Positions 8,401-17,796 are shown, counted from the stretch's first letter. The stretch is 64,000 nucleotides of DNA from Fretibacter rubidus (GCF_041429785.1 NZ_CP163423.1:806001-870000); one strand, 5' to 3'. A program made the numbers and translations. Notes: generated from the sequence alone by a model not told the origin.

Positions 8401-10164
8401 TCAAGGAATTGGATGCAGTTTGATTTTGCTTTCATGGTAACCAATTCTATGGGCTTGAATCTGGAGAGTCTCGCCAGCAGTCGCTTTGAACGGTTCCGAG
8501 TAAAGCGCCCAAGCAGCAGGTTCATAATTGTTCTGAATGATTTTATAGCTAATCGAAGCTCCATGTGTTTCACTCGAAAGTGAAATCATTCCGTCTATGA
8601 TTGCAACTTCAGGAGCAGCCGTTTCAGGCTGAGATATTTCTCCATCCCAAAGCGTATTAATCATTGCGAGCTCAGATCTGTTAGGGTCATCTCCAATAGA
8701 ATTTAGCCATCTATCCATCTCTTTTTTCAATCTGCTCAGAACCTCTTCATATTCAGGAATTTGTGCAAGATTATTTAACTCATGAGGATCGGCCAGAGTA
8801 TCGTAAAGCTCATCTACCTCTTTTGACTCTCTAAACCATTGCGCCTGCTCGGAGCTCAAATTCCCTTCGTCTCGCAAGCGCAATAATTCTTGCATTGTCG
8901 GGATTTTTTCTCTGTAAGTTACGGGTAAATAATACTCCTGTTCCGGGCGATAATTGCGAATATATTTATAGCGCTTTTCCTTCACGGCTCTTATCGTGTC
9001 CGTAAAACCATCGAACCGATCCGCGGCGGCGTAAATATATTTACGAGCATCTTTATCATTTAGAATAAAGTCCTTTCCATGCATGTGGTCGGGGGTTCTA
9101 AGGCCTGCCAAGCTTAGCGTCGCAGGTGCGAAGTCGACAAAGTTTACCATTTGGTCGTCCATATCACCTGAATTTTCAGCATTCGGAAAACGAATTATGA
9201 GAGGTACTTTCAATCCACTATCATAGATTAGGCGCTTTTGGCGGGGCAATGGTCCGCCGTGATCTGAATATAAAAATATGACTGTCTTCTCCAGAAGCCC
9301 GTCTTCTTTTAACTGCGCAAGAACGGCGCCAATCTGCTGGTCTGCCTCCGCAAGGTTATTATACATTTTCCACATATCTCTACGCACGAGAGGGGTGTCC
9401 GGCAGATATGACGGAATTGGAAAATCTGTATCCTTTGGTAGATGAATAGCCGTATTAGCTTCGGATGTTTTATCCAAGGGATGTGTGGGTAGTTTCGCTA
9501 TGCGCTCTGCATCATCCGAGAAATAGTGGCGGCTCTCTATTTTGCGAAACCCGTAAGGTTCGAACAAGCCAGACTCATGCGTAGTTGTAAAGTTTACGAC
9601 GGAAAAGAACGGCTTGCCTTGCGGGCGATTACGCCAATGAGCAAAAACCCCGCTCTCGTCCCACGCATTTTTTGGAGTTTTAAATTGATAGTCAGTTTTG
9701 TAGTTATTCGTTGTGTAATAACCATGGCCACGCAAATACTGGCTCAACATTTTGGCTTGTGGCGGCGGGACTGCTTCGTAAACGGGCAGTCCGGTAATAT
9801 CCGTATGGGACGACGTGCGCATATGATTTGCACCAATCGCTGATGGATACATCCCTAATGCAAGGCTGGCTCTGCTTGGCGAACAAACCCCTGAAGGGGA
9901 GTAAACATTGGTATAAGTTACTCCATCCTCTGCTAGACGATTAATGTTAGGCGTATCAATTGTTGTGTCGCCATAGGGCGCTAGAGTTGGACTCGCATCC
10001 TCTAAAACAAGCCAGAGGATATTCGGCCTATCGTCTTCATAAATACTCTCAGGCTTATCTTGTATGGCCGTACATGCCGCGCTCATGAGGTAGACCAGCA
10101 GTGCAAGACCGCAAAACAGTTTGGGTTTTGTCGACCAAAACTTACGTCGGGTTGATAAGGTCAT
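8401..10164 (-). CDS. S1-family sulfatase, lipoprotein, with C-terminal chitobiase-like domain
   Basis: This 587-residue sulfatase has a signal peptide ending LMSAAC (C31), implying a membrane-anchored lipoprotein facing the periplasm or cell surface. RPNILWLVLEDAS provides the first metal-binding strand. C94-S-P-S-R98 is the canonical motif whose cysteine becomes formylglycine. YSDHGGPLPRQKR near 300 supplies further metal and sulfate ligands. The last ~75 residues (ISYKI, YSEPFKATAG, AHRIGYHES) look like a CHB_HEX_C beta-sandwich. Its expected role is removing sulfate from algal glycan fragments, ulvan-type rhamnose-3-sulfate being the best guess from context. It is in the same minus-strand block as the candidate lyase and rhamnosidase and within reach of the FGE gene. 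Confidence 0.9.
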   Translation of the reverse strand: MTLSTRRKFWSTKPKLFCGLALLVYLMSAACTAIQDKPESIYEDDRPNILWLVLEDASPTLAPYGDTTIDTPNINRLAEDGVTYTNVYSPSGVCSPSRASLALGMYPSAIGANHMRTSSHTDITGLPVYEAVPPPQAKMLSQYLRGHGYYTTNNYKTDYQFKTPKNAWDESGVFAHWRNRPQGKPFFSVVNFTTTHESGLFEPYGFRKIESRHYFSDDAERIAKLPTHPLDKTSEANTAIHLPKDTDFPIPSYLPDTPLVRRDMWKMYNNLAEADQQIGAVLAQLKEDGLLEKTVIFLYSDHGGPLPRQKRLIYDSGLKVPLIIRFPNAENSGDMDDQMVNFVDFAPATLSLAGLRTPDHMHGKDFILNDKDARKYIYAAADRFDGFTDTIRAVKEKRYKYIRNYRPEQEYYLPVTYREKIPTMQELLRLRDEGNLSSEQAQWFRESKEVDELYDTLADPHELNNLAQIPEYEEVLSRLKKEMDRWLNSIGDDPNRSELAMINTLWDGEISQPETAAPEVAIIDGMISLSSETHGASISYKIIQNNYEPAAWALYSEPFKATAGETLQIQAHRIGYHESKIKLHPIP

Positions 10165-10206
10165 AACGCTCCGTATATTATGTTAAGGGATAGCAGTCGA
10201 TATTTG

Positions 10207-11655
10207 CTACTGCTCCTTTTGCGATCGGTTTACTGGCCCCTGATCACCGACCAAATACATACGGCGCCATTCTGATTTTTCGGGTTTTTCGGCAATAATA
10301 ATGCGCGCATCAGGGTGTGCATTGCGAATAAAGGCACTCGCGGCTGAGCCGGGGCTATCAAGATTACTCAATGATTTTGGCCGCGCCGCCATTGAGGGGC
10401 TTGGCTCGCCTTCAAAATCACCAAATTCCAACAGGACATCTGACGGCGTAAAGCTCAATCCAGAGTCTTGACTGTTCCACCAGCGCACTTTGGTTTTATC
10501 TGTCTCAGGGTCAATGCCGCTCAGGAGAAATCGAATATTTCGTCCATCAACCAAAAAGTCTCCCCGGCCAATTGGCAGGTCACTTTTAACATCACCTACC
10601 CAGTTTTTTCCGTCCCATGCAAAATAGCTGGCATGTTTAGGGCCGCCAATTTGCCATCCTATATCCTCGCCAATATAGGCATTAATGTGCGGCGTTCCGC
10701 TGGCATCAACTTTAGTCATGCCATTAAACGTCCACAGATCTCCTGTATCCACAGCGAGTGCTTTTTGGTCAGCGGCTTCTTTTGTAATGGGGAGCGCTAA
10801 TTCCTCACCTGTGACAGTCGTCCAAACATTATTTTCCGTGTCAAACTTTGCAAAATAGAGGTTTTTGCGTTCCGTTGAGTGCCCAACGCGATTATTGCGC
10901 GGCGCGTCTCTATCCCAGCAATAGTGATAATCAAACCCTATGACAATTTCGTCGCCCGCACCCTTAGAGACAGAGGCATACCAGCTATCATGCCCAATAT
11001 CATCAATTCGGCGTTTCGTTTTTAAAAATGAGACAGGCTCCTCAAAAGTAAGTCCATTATCGACTGACTTTTGATAGACCCAATCACTGCGATGCGCGCC
11101 GTGGCGATAAAATAGATAGATATCACCATTGTCCATTTTTACAGCCTGATTGTAAGTGCCAAAGGGCGGCAGGTTATTCAAATCCCTCCAGCTCGTGATA
11201 TCAAATGGTTTTTGCGAAACTGCGTGACGGTTTTCACCAGAATGTTTGTCCCCTAACGGGTTTTCACCATGCAGCGCTTTATCGCCGCCATGCCCGCCGT
11301 AAAATATATGAATATACCCCTCATCATCAATAATCATCGTGGGCTTGCCATGACTGTCGATCTTCTTTGTCGGGTCTTTGCCCAGGATGCTGGTTCCGGC
11401 TTGAAAGGGGCCGGCCCATCTTTGGGCTTTATGGTTATAGGCGGCAACATAAGGGTCTTCATTAGGGCCTTGATAGGACACATAGGTAACACCGTTGATA
11501 TGTTCCCCGGCCGGGTGCTGAACAACTGCAACACCCTCTCCAAACCCATTTTCTGCAAAATACGGTGTGGTTGTTTCACGCAAAGACTCATCAACTGAAC
11601 ATGCTGTTAATACTAAAAGCGTACTCGCTAGAATTATTTTAGATTTATTTATCAT
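10207..11655 (-). CDS. BNR-4 / PL24-PL25-like lipoprotein, candidate ulvan lyase
   Basis: This 482-residue protein has signal LASTLLVLTAC (lipid cysteine C19) and a repeated beta-propeller pattern: DEGYIHIFYGGHGG at ~111, NGDIYLFYRHG at ~176, GDEIVIGFDYHY and SGTPHINAYIGED. This blade pattern, together with length, matches the seven-bladed BNR-4 families that include ulvan lyases PL24 and PL25. H122 (GGHG), H144 (ENRHAVS) and the tyrosine/arginine residues of FYRHG are candidate catalytic residues. Ulvan lyases cut beside rhamnose-3-sulfate, leaving an unsaturated uronic acid. Neighbours on both sides are sulfatases, followed by an alpha-L-rhamnosidase. The fold and secretion are well supported; activity on ulvan is inferred. 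A non-catalytic glycan-binding propeller is the main alternative. Confidence 0.75.
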   Translation of the reverse strand: MINKSKIILASTLLVLTACSVDESLRETTTPYFAENGFGEGVAVVQHPAGEHINGVTYVSYQGPNEDPYVAAYNHKAQRWAGPFQAGTSILGKDPTKKIDSHGKPTMIIDDEGYIHIFYGGHGGDKALHGENPLGDKHSGENRHAVSQKPFDITSWRDLNNLPPFGTYNQAVKMDNGDIYLFYRHGAHRSDWVYQKSVDNGLTFEEPVSFLKTKRRIDDIGHDSWYASVSKGAGDEIVIGFDYHYCWDRDAPRNNRVGHSTERKNLYFAKFDTENNVWTTVTGEELALPITKEAADQKALAVDTGDLWTFNGMTKVDASGTPHINAYIGEDIGWQIGGPKHASYFAWDGKNWVGDVKSDLPIGRGDFLVDGRNIRFLLSGIDPETDKTKVRWWNSQDSGLSFTPSDVLLEFGDFEGEPSPSMAARPKSLSNLDSPGSAASAFIRNAHPDARIIIAEKPEKSEWRRMYLVGDQGPVNRSQKEQ

Positions 11656-11674
11656 GACTTATTTCCTTTCGCAT

Positions 11675-13000
11675 TCACTCTGACGGCCACCATTCTTCGA
11701 TTTCCGTGCGCAACGCATTTATTATGTTTTGATGCTCAGCTAACCCAGCTAAATTACTCAACTCCATTGGATCATCGGCGAGGTTATAAAGCTCGGCTTT
11801 GCCGTCATCATAAATATTGAGAATTATTTTCCAGTCGCCCTTTCTGGCCCATTTATGTGTGACGTTCACGTTCGGATTATCCAGATCAACAGAGGTGTGA
11901 TAATAAATTTCGCCAAAGACTGTCCGCTCTTCAAGTGACAGTGTTTGCCGCATAAAAGGCAGCAGATTTACGCCGTCGAGATCCTCTTTTTGCGGCAGCC
12001 CGGCCATTGCAAGTGTTGTCGGAAATAAGTCAATTGAACTGACCAAATTATCATATTGCCCGACTGGAATTTGCTCTGGCCATTTCACGAAAATAGGCGT
12101 TCTAACGCCCCCTTCATATGGTGAGCTTTTACTGCGCGGATCAAAACGCAAAACTCTATTTTGAAGGTCCCTAAAGCTCTCCCCGTCGCGATTAGGCAGC
12201 CAGCCATTGTCAACGATAAACATGATTACGGTGTTCTCGGCTTTGCCATTCTTTTCGAGCAGTGCCATTAACTCTCCGACAGTGTCATCAAGCCACGAAA
12301 TATTAGCATAGTAACCGATAGTCCGTTTGCCTAAGCCTTTGCCTTGAAAAAGCTCCTTGTAGCTCTCCACGGCATCAAAAGGGGCATGCGGAAGATAAGG
12401 CGCAAACCATAAGAAAAAAGGATCATCACCCACATCACCTAAAAACTGGTCAATAGGCTCCATCGTTTTGCGGCCAATCCGCAACCCTTTACCACCCGCT
12501 CTTCGGCCCTCGGTCATACCGTCTGTAAAGCCGCCATTTGTATAGATACCTTCCCAAAACTTTCCTGTCTGCAAACTTTGATAGCCTGCTGATTTGAGCG
12601 CTTGGGGTAGCGGAACTTGCATTTCTAAAAACCGAAACGTCGCTTCATATGGGACACCATCCGGCGCATCATTAAAGCAAATGCCGTGATCAAAAGCATA
12701 TTTCCCCGTAATCAATGTCGCCAGTGATGCCCGGCACAAACTCGTAGGGACATAGCCATTTGGAAAAAGAGCCGACTCTGAAGCGAGCTTGTCAAGATGC
12801 GGGGTCTTTACAAGATCATGACCCATAAATCCAAAGTCAGAATAAGCTTGGTCATCCGCAATAATCCAAACAATATTTGGGGGAGTTTCCGATATCGCGG
12901 CGGTATCAACAGTCGGGCTATCAGTCGATACGCTGCAAGCGGTCAAGATTATGCAAAAACCCAGAACCAATAAAACGCGCCCATAAATATAGCTCCTCAT
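11675..13000 (-). CDS. S1-family sulfatase lipoprotein with non-canonical active-site motif
   Basis: This is a 441-residue sulfatase. The signal peptide ends IILTAC (C22). PNIVWIIADDQAYSDFG (~41) is the metal-binding start; C89 in TSLCRASLATLITGK is the position that should become formylglycine; FIVDNGWLPNRDG and SPYEGGVRTPIFVKWP are later signatures. The active-site stretch reads C-R-A-S-L, where the canonical motif is C-x-P-x-R, so both proline and arginine are replaced. The TGK that follows keeps the usual C-terminal part. Its ATG overlaps the rhamnosidase stop in a TAATG, implying coupled translation. Probable role: desulfation of the same rhamnose-rich glycan, if the cysteine is still matured. 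Confidence 0.87.
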   Translation of the reverse strand: MRSYIYGRVLLVLGFCIILTACSVSTDSPTVDTAAISETPPNIVWIIADDQAYSDFGFMGHDLVKTPHLDKLASESALFPNGYVPTSLCRASLATLITGKYAFDHGICFNDAPDGVPYEATFRFLEMQVPLPQALKSAGYQSLQTGKFWEGIYTNGGFTDGMTEGRRAGGKGLRIGRKTMEPIDQFLGDVGDDPFFLWFAPYLPHAPFDAVESYKELFQGKGLGKRTIGYYANISWLDDTVGELMALLEKNGKAENTVIMFIVDNGWLPNRDGESFRDLQNRVLRFDPRSKSSPYEGGVRTPIFVKWPEQIPVGQYDNLVSSIDLFPTTLAMAGLPQKEDLDGVNLLPFMRQTLSLEERTVFGEIYYHTSVDLDNPNVNVTHKWARKGDWKIILNIYDDGKAELYNLADDPMELSNLAGLAEHQNIINALRTEIEEWWPSE

Positions 13001-15825
13001 TAGTTTTCCCCTCTACTATGCTCAATCATCTCTCCGTCCGTGTTGAGATGAAATATATGTTGGCCAGGTCCTATTTCGTAACCAGAATTCTCAGTGCCCG
13101 TCAGCGTCACAGTGGCAGTTGTATTCAGCGGCACTTCGGCCTCCCAGATTATGCCGTCATTCTGACGCTTCCATGCGCTATGAATTGTCCCATAACCCGT
13201 CTCAAGCGAGACTGTGGCTTCGCCAAGTTCATCTGGAAAAACAGGACTCAGATAAAAATTCTTATACCCCGGCTTTTCTGGGTTTGGCGTAATACCGCCC
13301 AGACCGCTGTAAAACCAAGCGTCATAACCACTGTGAAATGGATGGCTAAGCGATTTTCCCGGCGCTACGCCCACCGGGAATTTGGTAGGGTCTTCCCATA
13401 TTGACGTTCCGCTGAGCTCATCAAACAAATAAGTGAAACTTCCGGGGCCTTGGGCTTGAAATATGCCGAAAGCTTTATCCGCATGACCATAATCGCTTAA
13501 TGCCGGGTAAAGCCATGACTGCCCTAAGGCCCCGACAGAGGACCGACCACCCCAGTTATCTGTCACATCATTTGCGATAGCTAACGACACGTCTTTTGAT
13601 TTTTCCGGCGGCGCTATTCCGAATTGCAGCGCCATAGCATTTGCTGTCTGGCTCCCATAGCCAAGCGTATCATTCTTATAAAAAGCCGTGTGGAATGCCG
13701 CGCGCATTGCATCATGTCTTGACCTGAATTGGCGGGCATCCTCGGGTTTATTCAGCAGGTCCGCCATATCTGACATTTGGTCAAAGACTCGCACAATCAA
13801 GGCTGTGGCGGTCAACTTACCCGCAGTACTGTAGGACATACAGCGGCCAAGGGGTCGGGCCATACCAACTTCAGGCAAGGTATCACACCAATCACCATAG
13901 AAGTGGCTGGTATTCGTAATCAGATCACCATCCGCTATACTCTCAACATAAGCCACATATTCAAATAAACTCTCATATTGTATCTCAATAACGGAAATGT
14001 CTCCGCTGTGCAGATAGTGTTCCCACGTCAAAAAGACTTCTGCCGCTGCCCAATCCACCATGCCGGACCGTGTCCTGCGCCCTGGAACAATCGTAGGCGC
14101 AATCTGATCTGTGGTTCGGAAGTCTCCAAGAAATTTATCAAGAAAAGGCGTTACTGCAAAATTATAGCTCGCCATGCCAACGACGGCATGGGCATCACCG
14201 GTCCAGCCATTGCGTTCCCGTATCGGACAATCAGACAGGACGGACACCATATTGCTTTCAAATGTCCATAAAGCTGTTTGATGCGCTCGGTTAAGCAAGG
14301 GATCAGATGAGACGAATTCGCCAATGGGTTTTATATCAGTACGGGTTAGATGAGCCGTGAAAGCATCAATCGGAGGGGGATTATCAATCCCGCTCACTTC
14401 CATATAGCGAAAGCCATGCCAGGTGAATGTCGGGGACCATGGCTCTGCGTCCTTTCCATCAGACACATAAGCATCGACTTGTTTCGTTCGCGGAGCGGCG
14501 CCGCCTGACTTCATGCTGACAAGTCCGTTTTCGTCTGCCCATTCCGCATATCGGAATATGACTGTTTGGCCTTCTTTTAATTTAAGTTTAGAAACATCAA
14601 TTGTCGGCAGCCCGGTAAAGTTTTGACTAAAATCAATGGTCCAAACGCCTTCTTTCGGGTTTAGAAGCGCTTTCGGTTTCACCGCTCTGACGCGGCGCAC
14701 TGGCGGCATTTCAGCAGCCACTAATTCCGCGGTTGGAGCGCTATCCAACAGTTTGGCTTTGCGCCACCCCTTTTCATTCTGCACATCTGTATTGGCCCAA
14801 CCCGTAATCTGTCTCCGCGCGTCAAAGACTTCACCCGAATAAACCCCGTTCTTTAAAACTGGCGAGGGGCGCGAGTCCCATCTTCCGTCGCTGACGACAG
14901 TCTGATGCGAACCATCCATGTAGTGAATTTCAAGCTGGGAAATTGCGGCAGGCTCGCCATAGAAAAGTTTTTTCAAACCAAAGGCGGTACGCTCACTATA
15001 AAAGCCATTGCCAAGATGTATGCCCAAAACATTTTTACCCACTGATAGTAATTCAGTCAGGTCGTCCACATCATAATAAATGCGCTTGTCGAAATCCGTT
15101 TGCGCCGGATTTAAAATCCGGTCGCCTATCTTCTCTCCGTTTAGATAAAATTCGGAATAACCAGCGGATGTTGAATAAAGGCGGGCCGATTTTATCGGCT
15201 TTTCCACTGTGAATTCTTTTCGAAAATAGGTTGCAGGCCGGACATCCCGAAGGCGTTTTACAGTATCTGCGACTTTCTCAACGTCGTTAAATTGAGGATC
15301 AGCTGCCGTTGCTTTTAGCCAAGTTTCAAGCCCCGGTGTCGAGGGGGCAGGAGGAAAGATTGGGCTCGTAATCCACGAGGCTTTCCAATCTGATTGATTT
15401 AACAATCCCATTTGCCAAAATCCGGTTTCGCTCCAATCGCCAGGGCGCGCCTCCCCCTCTTGCCAAACTCTCACTCGCCAGAAAGCATTCTGGGCTGACT
15501 TAAGTATCTTTCCGCCATAGGGCACAGCGACGGAACGCCCGTCAACAGTGCGGCCGCTCTTCCAAAGATCAGCGCTATCATTGAGCAATTTTTTAGCAGA
15601 TGACGCGACTTCAATTTCGTAAGCAATTTGACGGTCCACAGCGCTGCGCCAAGAAAGACGCGGGATATCCCGGCCAACACCTAAAGGGCGGTGGGCACCT
15701 TCAACAAGAAGTCGGTGCGGCGCGGATCTCTCAACATCCGGGTTCGAATAAAGGTCGGAGTCACGTCCTTGCGTACAGGCCATAAGGCATACAAGCATTA
15801 GAAAAACAGCAATTCCTCGGAACAC
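13000..15825 (-). CDS. GH78 alpha-L-rhamnosidase lipoprotein
   Basis: This 941-residue secreted glycoside hydrolase of family 78 releases terminal alpha-L-rhamnose from oligosaccharides. The lipoprotein signal (VFLMLVCLMAC, C17) is followed by the typical opening RPLGVGRDIPRLSWRS, then carbohydrate-binding-like beta domains with SAGYSEFYLNGEKIG. The catalytic (alpha/alpha)6 domain carries DCPIRERNGWTGDAH at ~531, holding the general-acid glutamate, and SGTSIWE near 805, the usual general-base region. It has full family length. It is first in the minus-strand run rhamnosidase-sulfatase-lyase-sulfatase, with TAATG coupling to the next gene. Its product, L-rhamnose, is the substrate of the isomerase at the left end of the window, which links extracellular breakdown to catabolism. 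Confidence 0.93.
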   Translation of the reverse strand: MFRGIAVFLMLVCLMACTQGRDSDLYSNPDVERSAPHRLLVEGAHRPLGVGRDIPRLSWRSAVDRQIAYEIEVASSAKKLLNDSADLWKSGRTVDGRSVAVPYGGKILKSAQNAFWRVRVWQEGEARPGDWSETGFWQMGLLNQSDWKASWITSPIFPPAPSTPGLETWLKATAADPQFNDVEKVADTVKRLRDVRPATYFRKEFTVEKPIKSARLYSTSAGYSEFYLNGEKIGDRILNPAQTDFDKRIYYDVDDLTELLSVGKNVLGIHLGNGFYSERTAFGLKKLFYGEPAAISQLEIHYMDGSHQTVVSDGRWDSRPSPVLKNGVYSGEVFDARRQITGWANTDVQNEKGWRKAKLLDSAPTAELVAAEMPPVRRVRAVKPKALLNPKEGVWTIDFSQNFTGLPTIDVSKLKLKEGQTVIFRYAEWADENGLVSMKSGGAAPRTKQVDAYVSDGKDAEPWSPTFTWHGFRYMEVSGIDNPPPIDAFTAHLTRTDIKPIGEFVSSDPLLNRAHQTALWTFESNMVSVLSDCPIRERNGWTGDAHAVVGMASYNFAVTPFLDKFLGDFRTTDQIAPTIVPGRRTRSGMVDWAAAEVFLTWEHYLHSGDISVIEIQYESLFEYVAYVESIADGDLITNTSHFYGDWCDTLPEVGMARPLGRCMSYSTAGKLTATALIVRVFDQMSDMADLLNKPEDARQFRSRHDAMRAAFHTAFYKNDTLGYGSQTANAMALQFGIAPPEKSKDVSLAIANDVTDNWGGRSSVGALGQSWLYPALSDYGHADKAFGIFQAQGPGSFTYLFDELSGTSIWEDPTKFPVGVAPGKSLSHPFHSGYDAWFYSGLGGITPNPEKPGYKNFYLSPVFPDELGEATVSLETGYGTIHSAWKRQNDGIIWEAEVPLNTTATVTLTGTENSGYEIGPGQHIFHLNTDGEMIEHSRGEN

Positions 15826-16106
15826 TATTCGATCTCCCCTAAACCTTTTTAAGCATTATGCCCCCTTAATAACTCATATACAATCATTTTTAATCAAATT
15901 CAATCAGCTGACTGGTCCCACAAACCTGTTATTTGCACTGCGCAAAAATTTCAAAACTGGCCGTAGTTCGACAGATTTATAAATCTCGCATGGAGGCATT
16001 TTAAATGATAACCTTCGTAACTAAAGTGTGAGGCGAGGCACAGTTTTGGCGTGATAACTCATGCTTTAGCAAAGCATTATAATTTTAAATGTGCGAGGAT
16101 CGATTT
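15826..16106. promoter_or_regulatory. Divergent promoter region with a 14-base palindrome and a perfect hairpin
   Basis: This AT-rich spacer lies between the divergent rhamnosidase and oxidoreductase genes. AGATTTATAAATCT at 15973-15986 is a perfect palindrome, a candidate operator for a dimeric regulator. ATGCTTTAGCAAAGCAT at 16061-16077 is a perfect 7-bp stem with a 3-base loop just before the oxidoreductase leader. Both sit where control elements for the two divergent transcripts should be. The regulator is unknown. Confidence 0.4.
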
Positions 16107-17066
16107 ATGATCAGTTGGGGTATGATTGGGTGCGGCGATGTCACCGAAGTAAAAAGCGGTCCCGCATTTAACATAACCGGAGTGTCGAGGCTATATGGCG
16201 TCGTTTCTAGGACAGAGTCATCTGCTATAGATTACGCGAAACGGCACAAAGTGTCATGCGTCTTTGAGTCTGTCTCGGAATTGATAGCCTCTCCTGACAT
16301 TGACGCGGTCTATATTGCTACTCCGCCATCTTCACATCCTGAAATAGCACTTGAAGTGGCACGTGCAAAAAAACCGTGCTGTATCGAAAAGCCAATCGCT
16401 AACAGTTATTCCGAAGCTGTAAAAATTCACGAAGCCTTCCAAGCAGCCGGCACTCCTCTTTTTGTGGCCTATTACAGACGCTCACTACCGCGGTTTCTGG
16501 CTATTCAATCATGGTTATCAGAGGGAAGAATAGGCAAAGTACGTCACATTCACTGGGGCTTGATGCAACAACCAAAAGCTGAAGATATTGACCAAGACTA
16601 TGCTTGGCGGAAAGACCCCATTCATGCTCCCGGCGGATATTTTGATGATCTAGCCTGTCATGGGCTAGATATTTTCGATTTTTTCTTTGGAGAGATTACG
16701 CTGGCTCATGGAACGTCGGTTAATCAACAAGGCATTTATGATGTACCGGATTCTGTTTGCGCAAGTTGGCGGCACAAGAGTGATATTACGGGAACTGGGT
16801 TTTGGAATTTCTCCGCCTATACAACTTCTGATCAAGTTGTCATAATAGGGGATCAGGGAAAAATCGTCTTTTCAATCTTTGATGACACAAGCCCACGATG
16901 CGAAACTATGAGCGAAATTTTATCTGTTGATATAGACCACCCTAAACATGTGCAGAAATATCATGTGGAGAGCATGATTGATCATTTGTCTGGCCGTTCG
17001 AGCTATAGCTCTACAGGGGAGAGCGCTACGCGAACCGCTTGGGTGTGTGAGCAAATTCTAAGTTAG
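16107..17066 (+). CDS. Gfo/Idh/MocA-family NAD(P)-dependent sugar oxidoreductase
   Basis: This 319-residue protein has an N-terminal Rossmann fold (ISWGMIGCGDVTE), then AVYIATPPSSHPEI and the invariant EKP motif in CCIEKPIA. The second domain has the APGGYFDDLACHGLDIFDF block that carries the catalytic lysine-histidine pocket residues in this family. The ATG at 16107 has AGGA 7 bases upstream and begins exactly at the Rossmann strand, so I prefer it over 16089. Such enzymes oxidise or reduce sugars, inositols or sugar-derived aldehydes in the cytoplasm. It is divergently arranged from the rhamnosidase and probably handles a sugar freed from the same glycan, but the substrate cannot be read from sequence. 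Confidence 0.85.
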   Translation: MISWGMIGCGDVTEVKSGPAFNITGVSRLYGVVSRTESSAIDYAKRHKVSCVFESVSELIASPDIDAVYIATPPSSHPEIALEVARAKKPCCIEKPIANSYSEAVKIHEAFQAAGTPLFVAYYRRSLPRFLAIQSWLSEGRIGKVRHIHWGLMQQPKAEDIDQDYAWRKDPIHAPGGYFDDLACHGLDIFDFFFGEITLAHGTSVNQQGIYDVPDSVCASWRHKSDITGTGFWNFSAYTTSDQVVIIGDQGKIVFSIFDDTSPRCETMSEILSVDIDHPKHVQKYHVESMIDHLSGRSSYSSTGESATRTAWVCEQILS

Positions 17067-17182
17067 GGCGTCTTTCAAGTCGACTTACCCCAAGCCCCCT
17101 TTACGAAGTCTTTCAATTCCTTTGACCATTCTCAATTGAGTTTGCGAAGAATTCCCCGGCCAAATTGTACAAAGACCGGCAT

Positions 17183-17356
17183 CTATATATCGGATGAACT
17201 GCTCCAAATATTGATATCGCCTTCTAGCTTAAGCTCATCGATTTGCTTTAATTCCTCAGGCGTGAATGAAAGGTTGTTCAAGTTCTTTAATGAACCCGCC
17301 AATTGATCGACCGTCCGCGCGCCAATAAGTGCCGTCGTAATGCGAGGGTCTCTCAG
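17183..17356 (-). pseudogene. C-terminal remnant of an aldo/keto reductase
   Basis: About 58 codons reading DPRITTALIGARTVDQL, then LKNLNNLSFTPEELKQIDEL, match the C-terminal end of YghZ-type aldo/keto reductases (L-glyceraldehyde-3-phosphate reductase group). The sequence upstream in the same frame is unrelated, and the barrel with the catalytic Asp-Tyr-Lys-His is absent. It is a deletion remnant with no function, and one of several broken genes in this stretch. Confidence 0.75.
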
Positions 17357-17497
17357 TGGCCGTCTAGTGGTGGACCTTGATGCTGATGGCTTAAATGTCG
17401 CTAAAGCGGGTGTCATGGCCGGACATTTAAGGCAATGGCCTCACATAAAGGGGCGCGCTCAATCACCTAAGCCGAATTGGTGCGCCAAAGGCCAAAA

Positions 17498-17796
17498 TTA
17501 AAACGGTGAGTTTGCGAGAAACACTGTGAGAATGATCGCGGGTACGCCGAAGAATAAACCTCTGCCAATCCATGTCTCGCTCGGCGTGACTTGCATAGCT
17601 CTGTGAGCGCTTTCTCTCAGCTCAGCGCGCTCATAGTTAGAGACGCCTTTAATATCTGGGGCTGTCTCGCCTTGGGCCAGAGCCTTTACTCTGCGCCGTT
17701 CTGAGATTTCATAGATATGGGCGTCCACGTAAGCATCAGTCCTATCCAGGCAATGAAGGCTCCTATTGCGAGAATATAAGGCGGGATCGATAGCAT
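17498..17796 (-). pseudogene. Small two-helix membrane protein, apparently frameshifted
   Basis: An ATG at 17796 encodes a hydrophobic helix (PPYILAIGAFIAWIGLML) and soon stops. A second frame, from a GTG at 17728, gives 76 residues with AHIYEISERRRVKALAQGE, a soluble linker and a C-terminal helix (GLFFGVPAIILTVFLA). Joining the frames near 17728 makes a sensible ~100-residue protein with one helix at each end, so a one-base indel probably broke it. Alternatively the 76-residue frame alone is expressed with one helix. No family is recognised. Confidence 0.4.
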
